DNA of 10,842 nt from JBCDBD01 sp039184335 (GTDB lineage: Bacteria; Bacteroidota; Bacteroidia; Flavobacteriales; Flavobacteriaceae), in NCBI GenBank assembly GCA_039184335.1, contig JBCDBD010000073.1, positions 1-10,842 on the forward strand, in the 5' to 3' direction. Positions 1 to 6,400 of the stretch are shown piece by piece (position 1 is the first letter of the stretch; every line of letters begins with the position of its first letter). The notes beneath the pieces are model-generated. The model was not told where the DNA came from, made no database searches, and saw only the letters and a program-made list of their open reading frames with translations. The position numbers were made by a program, and so were the translations under genes.

Positions 1-91
1 AGTGGTATTCTGGAAATCCCCAGCCTCCTTTAATATGAAACAACTTATCACTATCCATAATGCCACTCCAAAAGGTCTGTACTATTTTCAT
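1..91 (-). CDS. N-terminal fragment of a DUF6734-like hypothetical protein (partial, runs off left edge)
   Basis: The minus strand opens with an ATG at 91-89 and stays open to base 1, giving 30 residues. They begin MKIVQTFWSG and continue through a GGWGFPEYH stretch. This opening resembles, from memory, an uncharacterised Bacteroidota family (DUF6734-like) whose members start with MKIVQTFWS and an early glycine/tryptophan-rich stretch. No signal peptide is visible, so the product is probably cytoplasmic. It diverges from the VKOR fusion gene at 221, with a 129-base AT-rich gap between the starts. As I recall, such proteins occur near VKOR/C39-type peptide maturation genes, which fits the neighbour, but no function is established. 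Most of the gene lies outside the window, so the family name is tentative. Confidence 0.5.
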   Translation of the reverse strand, partial: MKIVQTFWSGIMDSDKLFHIKGGWGFPEYH

Positions 92-220
92 TTTTATTTT
101 TTAACTTAAAATTGAAAGTTTTTTCATTAATAAATTTAAGAAATATACTATTTTGATAGAGTTAAATCTTTAAAAGATAATCCCTTCTCCCTAAGATGGG
201 TTTTCTATAAATTACCTACA

Positions 221-1840
221 ATGAAACTTCATGACATAGCCTATAAATTCTTGAAAATTGCCAAGGTTTCTGTGAGTAAAAACTATTTGCAAGAAAGACT
301 TGAATCCCATCAAGATTATCCATCCCTAAGATCATTGACAGATACCCTAGATGAGCTTTGTATAGCAAACTTTGCTTTCCATGTCCGTGAGAAACACCGG
401 TGGCGTGAGTTGGATTTTCCTGTTTTGGTCCATATGCATTCAGACAATGGAGAACTGGTTTTTCGTGTCATAAAGGATGAAAGGCAGATCAAATCAGAAA
501 AGGAGTTTATACATCAATGGACCGGAATCACACTTTCGATAAAAGAAAAACAAGAAATTAGCCACGAGGAGCATAAGAAACACTATCGCAAGGAAAAAAG
601 GGAACGCGTGATCATATGGGCCGTTATGGGTATTCTGTTGTTGGCATCGTTACTTCATCAGTTGGCATCGTTCAATTGGGTGTTCTTCGTACATTATATA
701 CTTTCCCTTGGCGCACTTTTGGTATCAGGCACCATAGTTTCTTACAGTATGGGCGTTCGAACAGATATATCGAACCTGTTTTGTAACGTGGATACCTCTT
801 CGGATTGCCATGCCGTATTATCATCAAAATTAGGAAGATTGGGAGGTGATATTGGGTTGGCTGATATCGCCTTGGTGTTTTTTTTTGGTGTCTTGGTCTA
901 CACATCCTTCACTCTTAAAGGTACCAATTTGGTACTCTTGACTTTCCTTAATCTATTGGCATCTTTGTTTACCCTAGTCGCCATTGTGTACCAAACTTAT
1001 TTAGAGTCATGGTGTAAACTTTGTTTATTGCTTACCTCCATCATTTGGTTACAGACAGCCAATTTGATTTTCCATTTTGTTCAATTGCCCAATGGCATAT
1101 CGCTACATTATATACCTAGTATTTCGAACCTGACCATATTTGTAATGAGTATGGCATTGGCTGCATCTTGGTTGGTTTTTAAACCATTTTTGGTTTCAAG
1201 AAGACATCAGTTGCTTCATAAAATACGCATCAGAAAATGGAGAGAGAATCCCCAGTGGTTTGATGCGTTGTTGCCGCTTCAAAGACGCATTGATGATACA
1301 GTTTGGGGCAATGAGATATTTTATGGCAATCCCCATGGGGTGCTACAGATATTGATCGTGAGCAGTCCATTTTGCAAATATTGTGCAAAAGCGCATTTTG
1401 AACTGGATCAAATACTGGAAAAACATCCAGGGGACATTGGCGTGCGAATACGTTTTACCTTAGCGTCAGATGACGTCTATACCAAAGCATATAGTGCGGT
1501 GTTCCATATATTGAATGTTTATGAAGAATTGGTATGGAAAAGGAACGTTAGCCCTGGGGATAAGCTCATGGGAAGCATTATCAAAGACTGGTATGAGGTT
1601 ATGGACACCGAGAAATGGACGGGCAAGTATACCGTACAGCATCAAAATACCGAAAAAATTGGGATTTTGATTTCTGAATCCCTGAAATGGGCCAATAGCA
1701 TGGGCATACATCAGACCCCTTCATTTTTTATTAATGGATTTGAGATGCCCAACCCCCATACTTTCAAAGACGTATACTTTTTTATATCAGATTATATTGA
1801 AATTTTAAAAAAGCGTATGTTGCCCGTGTCATCTCAATGA
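221..1840 (+). CDS. Membrane VKOR / thioredoxin fusion with an inactive C39-like N-terminal domain
   Basis: Predicted inner-membrane protein of 539 residues that makes or relays disulfide bonds. Three parts are visible. Residues about 1-110 resemble the C39 peptidase fold of peptide exporters (for example the DYPSLRSLTDTLDEL stretch), but the catalytic Cys/His pattern is missing, so this part may bind a peptide instead of cutting it. Residues about 130-320 are a vitamin K epoxide reductase domain with several hydrophobic helices, a loop cysteine pair C188 and C196, and the quinone-proximal pair C265-K-L-C268. Residues about 370-535 form a thioredoxin/DsbA-like domain with C385-K-Y-C388 and a cis-proline signature TP at 499-500. 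All three cysteine pairs are intact, so the oxidase chain looks functional. In Bacteroidota such fusions usually sit with C39 ABC exporters and radical-SAM peptide genes; none is in this window. The ATG at 221 follows a short A-rich leader and no longer start is credible. Confidence 0.88.
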   Translation: MKLHDIAYKFLKIAKVSVSKNYLQERLESHQDYPSLRSLTDTLDELCIANFAFHVREKHRWRELDFPVLVHMHSDNGELVFRVIKDERQIKSEKEFIHQWTGITLSIKEKQEISHEEHKKHYRKEKRERVIIWAVMGILLLASLLHQLASFNWVFFVHYILSLGALLVSGTIVSYSMGVRTDISNLFCNVDTSSDCHAVLSSKLGRLGGDIGLADIALVFFFGVLVYTSFTLKGTNLVLLTFLNLLASLFTLVAIVYQTYLESWCKLCLLLTSIIWLQTANLIFHFVQLPNGISLHYIPSISNLTIFVMSMALAASWLVFKPFLVSRRHQLLHKIRIRKWRENPQWFDALLPLQRRIDDTVWGNEIFYGNPHGVLQILIVSSPFCKYCAKAHFELDQILEKHPGDIGVRIRFTLASDDVYTKAYSAVFHILNVYEELVWKRNVSPGDKLMGSIIKDWYEVMDTEKWTGKYTVQHQNTEKIGILISESLKWANSMGIHQTPSFFINGFEMPNPHTFKDVYFFISDYIEILKKRMLPVSSQ

Positions 1841-2019
1841 TCAGTGGGGTATAGCAAGCGTGTACTTTAACATATGAATAGAAAAAGCTTCATCTCTTTG
1901 TGAGGTACGTACAAAGAATTCGCCTACAAAAAAGTTTCCTTAAAAATCGTATTATTGGGTGTTGTTTTGTTATTAGGGATTCAGTAACAGCATCCTTTGC
2001 TTAAATTATATCGGTTCGA

Positions 2020-2490
2020 TTGAGAGAGATTACGGTTAAAAAAGGGCAAATATTACAGCGACAGGGCGATGTCGGTACCAAGGCTTTTTTGGTGAAATCT
2101 GGGTTACTTCGCAGCTACTCCATCGATGAAAAGGGAAAAGAACATGTTTTCTTATTTGCCTCAGAAGGCACTGTGGTAGTGGATCATATGCCACCTGAAC
2201 AGCCGGCGGATCTTTTTATTGATGCTTTAGAGAACTCAACTGTGGTTGCAAAAGAGAAAAGCCGTGATTTTGCAAAAAGGGATGCACTCAAAATTGTCGG
2301 TCGCATCACTTTGTTACAGAAGCGTGTGATCATGCTCATGAGTTCTTCCGTTATTGAGCGTTATCGGTATTTTGTAAAGACATATCCGAACATCACTGAA
2401 CGTGTACCCCAAAAAATGATTGCCTCCTATTTAGGCGTAACACCCGAGGCTTTGAGCAAAGCAAAGCGAGGCTACCTGCTGGCCAAATAG
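2020..2490 (+). CDS. Crp/Fnr-like transcriptional regulator, copy 1, N-terminally short
   Basis: The 156-residue product matches a Crp/Fnr-type regulator. A cyclic-nucleotide-binding-like beta-roll (residues about 5-80, with KKGQILQRQGD and SGLLRSYSIDEKGKEH) is followed by the dimer helix and a compact helix-turn-helix (about 128-150, PQKMIASYLGVTPEALSK). Usual relatives are about 190 residues; here the first 20-25, ahead of the beta-roll, are absent. The only standard start is TTG at 2020, because an in-frame TAA lies 18 bases upstream. In another frame the bases just before the TTG read HPLLKLYRFD, which looks like the missing N-terminus. One extra T at the TTG would join the two frames, so this may be a frameshifted gene and not one with a rare start. 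About 80% identical to the copy at 2777. The C-terminus ends RGYLLAK instead of the usual basic tail. Ligand and targets cannot be read from the sequence. Confidence 0.72.
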   Translation: MREITVKKGQILQRQGDVGTKAFLVKSGLLRSYSIDEKGKEHVFLFASEGTVVVDHMPPEQPADLFIDALENSTVVAKEKSRDFAKRDALKIVGRITLLQKRVIMLMSSSVIERYRYFVKTYPNITERVPQKMIASYLGVTPEALSKAKRGYLLAK

Positions 2491-2623
2491 GCCTAATTTT
2501 TTGATTCTTGCTAATTTTTTTACGTGTCCTGGTAGTATTGTCGGGTAAGAAAAAGAATATTTTTACTACCCTTAAAGGCATTTTCAAGATAGATTGAAAA
2601 ATACATTGCGCAATTCCAATATC

Positions 2624-2637
2624 TTAATTTGGATTAA
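2624..2637. promoter_or_regulatory. Imperfect TTAAT palindrome between the two Crp/Fnr-like genes
   Basis: TTAATTTGGATTAA is an imperfect inverted repeat, TTAATt-TG-GATTAA, 134 bases after the first regulator gene and 140 bases before the second. The bases around it (CTTAATTTGGATTAATGCACA) closely match the site after the second regulator gene, so it was duplicated or kept with the gene. A dyad beside an autoregulated Crp/Fnr-type gene is a natural operator candidate; that role is inferred. Confidence 0.4.
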
Positions 2638-2776
2638 TGCACAAGGTATTTCGGTAAGCTATTTTCACACTTATTTTTTTCAATGAAAATTAAAGCCATG
2701 AAAAGTGGAGAACCCTCCAATATGCAGGTAACATTATGCAAAGAATGGCTCCTTGGCTTAAATCATAGCGGTTCGA

Positions 2777-3235
2777 TTGAAAGAAATTACGGTTAAAAAA
2801 GGACAAATATTACAACGACAGGGTGATGTTGGCACTAAGGCTTTTTTTGTGAAATCTGGGCTGCTTCGCACTTACGCCATCGATGAAAAGGGAAAAGAGC
2901 ATATTTTTTTGTTTGCTCCTGAAGGTAGTGTGGCCGTTGATCATATGCCACCTGAACAGCCTGCAGACCTTTTTATCGATGCATTGGAAGATTCGACTGT
3001 AATTGTCTGGGAAAAAACAACAGAACTAGCAGAAAAGGAAGCACTTAAGATTATTTTTCGCATGATTTTATTGCAGAAACGAATGATCATGCTGATGAGT
3101 TCTTCCGTTATTGAACGTTACCAGTATTTTGTAGAAACATATCCGGATATCACCGAACGTATACCCCAAAAAATGATCGCTTCTTATTTGGGGGTAACGC
3201 CCGAAGCCTTGAGTAAGGCAAAGCACAGGCATTAA
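2777..3235 (+). CDS. Crp/Fnr-like transcriptional regulator, copy 2, N-terminally short
   Basis: Tandem paralog of the regulator at 2020: 152 residues, about 80% identical over the shared length, with the same beta-roll (KKGQILQRQGD, SGLLRTYAIDEKGKEH) and the same terminal helix-turn-helix (PQKMIASYLGVTPEALSK). It keeps the family-like motif STVIVWEKT where copy 1 has diverged to STVVAKEKS, so copy 2 looks closer to the ancestral form. Like copy 1 it lacks the N-terminal helix and can start only at TTG 2777, with an in-frame TAA 18 bases upstream. The frame that encodes HPLLKLYRFD before copy 1 carries a TAG stop here, so the N-terminus is lost or never used. The protein stops soon after the recognition helix (AKHRH), shorter than usual. 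A 37-codon reading frame from 2683 overlaps its start in another phase. Whether it still binds DNA is uncertain. Confidence 0.72.
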   Translation: MKEITVKKGQILQRQGDVGTKAFFVKSGLLRTYAIDEKGKEHIFLFAPEGSVAVDHMPPEQPADLFIDALEDSTVIVWEKTTELAEKEALKIIFRMILLQKRMIMLMSSSVIERYQYFVETYPDITERIPQKMIASYLGVTPEALSKAKHRH

Positions 3236-3258
3236 TAAAATGTAAAAAATGCTACTTC

Positions 3259-3272
3259 TTAATCTGGATTAA
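3259..3272. promoter_or_regulatory. Perfect TTAATC-TG-GATTAA palindrome after the second Crp/Fnr-like gene
   Basis: The 14 bases TTAATCTGGATTAA are a dyad with 6-base arms around TG, 24 bases after the second regulator stop. The site shares its flanks (CTTAAT..GGATTAATGCACA) with the imperfect site at 2624. Two matching dyads, each downstream of a regulator copy, suggest a conserved operator for this Crp/Fnr group. Binding is inferred. Confidence 0.45.
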
Positions 3273-3308
3273 TGCACAGGCAATATGGCATGATCATATT
3301 TGTATATG

Positions 3309-3324
3309 ATTGAACTAGTTCAAT
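3309..3324. promoter_or_regulatory. 16-bp perfect palindrome matching a Crp/Fnr box (TTGA-N6-TCAA)
   Basis: ATTGAACTAGTTCAAT equals its own reverse complement. Its core TTGAACTAGTTCAA fits the classical FNR-type half-site pair TTGA-N6-TCAA exactly. It lies 75 bases after the second Crp/Fnr-like gene and between that gene and the envelope gene cluster. The match is seen directly; use by the adjacent regulators is inferred, since Bacteroidota Crp/Fnr proteins need not keep the E. coli specificity. Confidence 0.45.
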
Positions 3325-3416
3325 TGCCCAATAAAGAAATTGGAACATCACTCAGGCTGTTTTTGCTGTTTGAAATCAGTTCGTTGAAAAATAAGCAAAA
3401 GTTATTTTATTGGGCA
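3325..3416. repeat. Inverted repeat with 11-base arms (TGCCCAATAAA / TTTATTGGGCA)
   Basis: Perfect 11-base arms at 3325-3335 and 3406-3416 enclose 70 bases that contain no gene. The left arm directly abuts the 16-bp palindrome at 3309. It could be a remnant of a small mobile element or an RNA secondary structure; no target-site duplication or transposase supports the first. Confidence 0.45.
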
Positions 3417-3490
3417 GAAGGGTATTGATAGCTCTAAAGGTGATAACTACTTGGGCAAGACTTAAGTTATTGTGGTAAATAGTACATCCT

Positions 3491-3813
3491 TCATTGGCGA
3501 TGGACTGTAGTATAGACCTTTACTGTTTTAGAAGCTATTCCATTCAAAGGAATCACGTCCTATTTTTCAGAATGGTAACATCAGTGGAGGAATATCCCGA
3601 TTTGATTCCCAAGAATTAAGGTGTAAAGTGATTCTAAATGTTTGTCCAAGGCTGGATTGATACGAAAGTGTTATAGCGAATCCATGGAATCATTGAGTTG
3701 ATAAGCAGGTTTATTTAGGGCCCACTGCTTCGGGTTTTGGCGATGAGGTTGGCAGCCACATATCTTTCTAAGGAATCTGGAAATTTAAGTTTCAGTACGG
3801 CATGTATTGTCAT
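3491..3813 (-). pseudogene. Remnant of an antibiotic-biosynthesis-monooxygenase (ABM, YgiN-like) domain gene
   Basis: The minus strand keeps pieces of a small ABM-type monooxygenase. From ATG 3813 a 32-residue frame reads MTIHAVLKLKFPDSLERYVA, then ANLIAKTRSSGP, then a TAA at 3717-3715. This matches the first strand and helix of ABM proteins, with the usual ..A.R.E.G turn region. After a frameshift, a second frame carries AYQLNDSMDSL, LDKHLESLYTLILGNQI and, after further stops, VIPLNGIASKTVKVYTTVHR up to TGA 3493-3491. LDKHLES corresponds to the family's LxxHLxS motif. The second frame contains three internal stops. Together the parts span about 107 codons, the normal family length of about 95-110, so this is one decayed gene and not noise. 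It diverges from the gene at 3888. I read the family from motifs only. Confidence 0.45.
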
Positions 3814-3887
3814 AACTACTTGATTTTAAATGAAATTGATTAAGAAGCAATTCATACGATATTTTTTAAATCTATAAACAAAGGATT

Positions 3888-4466
3888 ATGAACAAAAAGA
3901 CCACACATTTTTTGACAATGGTGATCGTTGGAATGCTTTTGCTTCCAATAGTTTCCCCGGCACAGGAACCAAAACCACCAACTACATCCCAAGAACAAGA
4001 GATGAACCAAAGGAACACTGTACCCAAAAACTTCACTACCGAAATCATTGTTTCAAACGAAGAAGACCGTAAAAAGGCAGAATGGCTGATAGCGATGTAC
4101 CAGTCCCTTACCAATAACCCAACCATTGAGGGCGTAAGAAAGTATTTACGTGACGATTATATTCAACACAGCCCTATGTTACCTGACGGTCCGCAAGGAT
4201 TGGCCATGTTTTTTCATGGCATCTGTACCGATTACCCCTTTGCCATTGATGTACATCGAGTGATGGTGTTGGGAGATTGGGCCATGTGCCATGTCAACTT
4301 TCGAAATATGCTAAACGCTGCACCTGATGATCTCGGTATGTCGGCCGTGGATATTTATTTGTTCGGACCTGATGGAAAATTAGCAGAGCATTGGGATGCG
4401 GTACAGGGGGTTCCAGCGTATTCTACAAACTCCCATGGAATGTTCTTACGCGTTAGAAAAGACTAA
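3888..4466 (+). CDS. Exported SnoaL-like (NTF2-fold) protein
   Basis: This 192-residue protein has a signal peptide (basic start MNKKTTH, hydrophobic core MVIVGMLLLPIV, likely cleavage after SPA at about 25) and one SnoaL/NTF2-like domain at about 55-190. Family-like elements are YIQHSPMLPDGPQGLAMFF at 91-109, the central strand HRVMVLGDWAMCHVNF, and the closing strand DIYLFGPDGKLAEHWDAVQG at 155-174 with D155, H168 and D170. This arrangement resembles proteins annotated as SnoaL-like aldol-condensation-catalysing enzymes (COG4922 type). SnoaL relatives cyclise polyketides, but most bacterial members have unknown substrates, so no reaction is assigned. An AAAGGA sequence five bases before ATG supports this start. 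It leads the envelope cluster and is followed after 23 bases by the AhpD-like gene. Export makes it a periplasmic or secreted protein, unusual for this fold. Confidence 0.82.
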   Translation: MNKKTTHFLTMVIVGMLLLPIVSPAQEPKPPTTSQEQEMNQRNTVPKNFTTEIIVSNEEDRKKAEWLIAMYQSLTNNPTIEGVRKYLRDDYIQHSPMLPDGPQGLAMFFHGICTDYPFAIDVHRVMVLGDWAMCHVNFRNMLNAAPDDLGMSAVDIYLFGPDGKLAEHWDAVQGVPAYSTNSHGMFLRVRKD

Positions 4467-4489
4467 TCAATTCAAAAAAACAAGAAATT

Positions 4490-6397
4490 ATGAAAAACAT
4501 ACATGTAATGCTCTTTTGTGCAAGCCTCATGACATTTACTGTCATGGCACAAAGGGTTGGAAATGAAGTGCCTCCCACACCTCCTGCCGAAGACCAAGAG
4601 ATGCCGTACTATGATCGGCATAAAATCGATATCAGTAATCTACGTGATTTCTATGACGGCATTTTAATGGGAGATGTCTTGATTCATGCCGATGCCATGT
4701 TTGATGCCAAGACAAAATGGAAAATGACCCTTTTTCAAATGATCCAACTTGGTAGTAACCACTATACCGCACGTAGCGCATATCAGTTGGCATATATGGG
4801 GGTTCCCATGGAAGAAATACGTGCTATCTGGTCTCCCAATTATGTGGAGACCATAGCAGATCCCAGAATAAAGGCTGCCTATGGCTATTTAAAGGCTATT
4901 TCGAGTTGGCCATCACAAGTGAACGCAGACACCCATGCAGCATTGCGTATGCATTTTGTCGATAGGCAAATCGCAGAGCTTATCGAACTGGCGGGAATCA
5001 ATGCGCCCATGGCACGGCACGATCTCATTCTTCCTATTCCCACAGATGAAAAGTTACTCCAATGGGCGACCAAAAACCTGAACAGTGTGGGTTGGAAACC
5101 AGGGCACAATGCCAGTAGCAGTACTGAAGAACAACGGGCCAACTCATTTACCGGAAAAGCACTGGAAGATGCCTATAATGAAATTATCTCAAACTGGAAA
5201 CCGGAAGATTTGGCTGCCATTGCCCCTGAATTCGAGACCGATTGGAACAATTATGTTACCGGTTATAATGTCTCACCAATAACATTTGACGGTGATCAAG
5301 ATGGAGTCGAGGAACCGTTTGACTTTTATCCTGAAAATTATGCCAAATGGGAAAACCCGGATTGGGATAAAGCGAATCTACCTGATCCCAAGACCAAACC
5401 TTTTAATGTAGCTGCGTACGATTATAAATATTACAAAAAGCCAATTGTTCCTAAAACAAAATACCCATTTAGTGAACGACATCGGTTTGATACAGAGTGG
5501 ACCCGTTTGGCATCTGTTGGAACGGCCAAGATTGAAAGTCATTTCTCTTATAAGGACAGGGCTTTTACCATGGAGTTTAAATGGCCGATTTTTTTGGTTT
5601 TCCAACTATCCAGTGGGTGTGTACATTGTCAAGTTCACGGTTCATTCGGACTTTTTAATGCCGTGGAAGATGATTATCCTTATGATAAGATTCCAAAAAA
5701 AGACCTTCCTCCTTTGATGGAAAGGATAGGTGGCTTATTTGATTTCGAACGTTCCGATCTGTTTACCGATGCAGAAAAAGCGGCCTATCGACTTGCAAGG
5801 GATGCTGCTTCTTGGCCAGGGCGATCGACAGCTGCGCATATCGAGGATTTGAGACGGTATTTCTCAGATCGTGAAATACAGGAAATTGTTCAAACCATTG
5901 TTGCGGCCTCTTGGTTGGCATCTGACATGCAGTCACAACTGACAGTCACCGATCGCCTTTCCATAGCTTGGGCTTTACGAAACCTTACCCAATTCGGCTG
6001 GGGGCCAGGTTCCCACCTTGGCAGACCAAATGAACAGCGTAGGTTTCATATGACCGAAATGATGGCTTGGGCCATGGGCAAATCCAATTCTGGTGAAGTG
6101 TTTGACGGAATAGCGGAATGGATTGGCGTTGATGTACCATTGGGTGTCGATGCTGACAATGATGGAGTGGAAGATGGGTTCGACGGATTTCCAAATGATC
6201 CCAAACGTTGGGAAGATACCGATCGTGATGGTATAGAAGATAAATTTGACGATGACATCGACGGGGATGGTATTCCCAATACCGAAGAAGTAGCTCGTGG
6301 TACTTTTCCCTATAAGGCAGATTCAGATGGGGACGGTCTCGATGACCCTACTGAAATTAGAAATAGAACAGATCCAGTAGATCCCAACAGTTTCTAG
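4490..6397 (+). CDS. Secreted double AhpD-like (carboxymuconolactone decarboxylase fold) protein with thrombospondin type 3 calcium repeats
   Basis: A 635-residue exported protein with a signal peptide at 1-20 (MTFTVMA then Q). It consists of two related halves. Half one (about 75-285) and half two (about 363-570) each contain an AhpD/CMD-like helical domain, a closing helix (NLNSVGWKPGHN at 197, NLTQFGWGPGSH at 498) and a calcium-type motif ending in FDxxP. Half two carries the AhpD redox motif C377-V-H-C380-Q-V-H383. The matching segment of half one, QMIQLGSNHYTARSA at 83-97, has no cysteine, so that half is probably structural. DxDxDG calcium loops begin at 267, 554, 576, 589 and 611, the last four forming a C-terminal thrombospondin type 3 array. 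AhpD-family proteins are usually small and cytoplasmic, acting as peroxidases or decarboxylases; the role of this one is unknown. No type IX sorting domain is evident. The TAG stop is followed three bases later by the porin's ATG. Confidence 0.85.
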   Translation: MKNIHVMLFCASLMTFTVMAQRVGNEVPPTPPAEDQEMPYYDRHKIDISNLRDFYDGILMGDVLIHADAMFDAKTKWKMTLFQMIQLGSNHYTARSAYQLAYMGVPMEEIRAIWSPNYVETIADPRIKAAYGYLKAISSWPSQVNADTHAALRMHFVDRQIAELIELAGINAPMARHDLILPIPTDEKLLQWATKNLNSVGWKPGHNASSSTEEQRANSFTGKALEDAYNEIISNWKPEDLAAIAPEFETDWNNYVTGYNVSPITFDGDQDGVEEPFDFYPENYAKWENPDWDKANLPDPKTKPFNVAAYDYKYYKKPIVPKTKYPFSERHRFDTEWTRLASVGTAKIESHFSYKDRAFTMEFKWPIFLVFQLSSGCVHCQVHGSFGLFNAVEDDYPYDKIPKKDLPPLMERIGGLFDFERSDLFTDAEKAAYRLARDAASWPGRSTAAHIEDLRRYFSDREIQEIVQTIVAASWLASDMQSQLTVTDRLSIAWALRNLTQFGWGPGSHLGRPNEQRRFHMTEMMAWAMGKSNSGEVFDGIAEWIGVDVPLGVDADNDGVEDGFDGFPNDPKRWEDTDRDGIEDKFDDDIDGDGIPNTEEVARGTFPYKADSDGDGLDDPTEIRNRTDPVDPNSF

Positions 6398-6400
6398 GTG

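Larger units (their letters stand above)
3236..3887. other. 652-base gap with no intact gene: regulatory palindromes and a gene remnant
   Basis: No intact coding region fits here. From left to right it holds a TTAATC-TG-GATTAA palindrome (3259-3272), a 16-bp perfect palindrome (3309-3324), a pair of 11-base inverted repeat arms (3325-3335 and 3406-3416), a minus-strand ABM-type gene remnant (3491-3813), and an AT-rich leader before the start at 3888. The leader contains TTG-type and TA-rich hexamers that could form a Bacteroidota promoter, but no clean TAnnTTTG element is present. Confidence 0.7.

Noticed and set aside
153..166. TTGATAGAGTTAAA upstream of the VKOR fusion as a Crp/Fnr box
   Set aside because: One half-site deviates (TAAA instead of TCAA) and the sequence is AT-rich, so the match is no better than chance.
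1898..1918. Inverted repeat CTTTGT...ACAAAG after the VKOR gene as a terminator
   Set aside because: The stem is only six AT-rich pairs with no U-tract, too weak to call.
2531..2570. GGTAGTA...TACTACC after the first regulator as a terminator
   Set aside because: Seven-base arms with a loop of about 26 bases and no U-tract; not convincing.
3872..4126. An 84-codon minus-strand frame with hydrophobic stretches opposite the SnoaL-like gene start
   Set aside because: The hydrophobic residues come from reading the reverse of the signal-peptide region; the plus-strand gene is clearly real.
4490..6397. Type IX secretion target because of size and calcium repeats
   Set aside because: The C-terminus ends in thrombospondin type 3 repeats and DPVDPNSF, without a recognisable type IX sorting domain.
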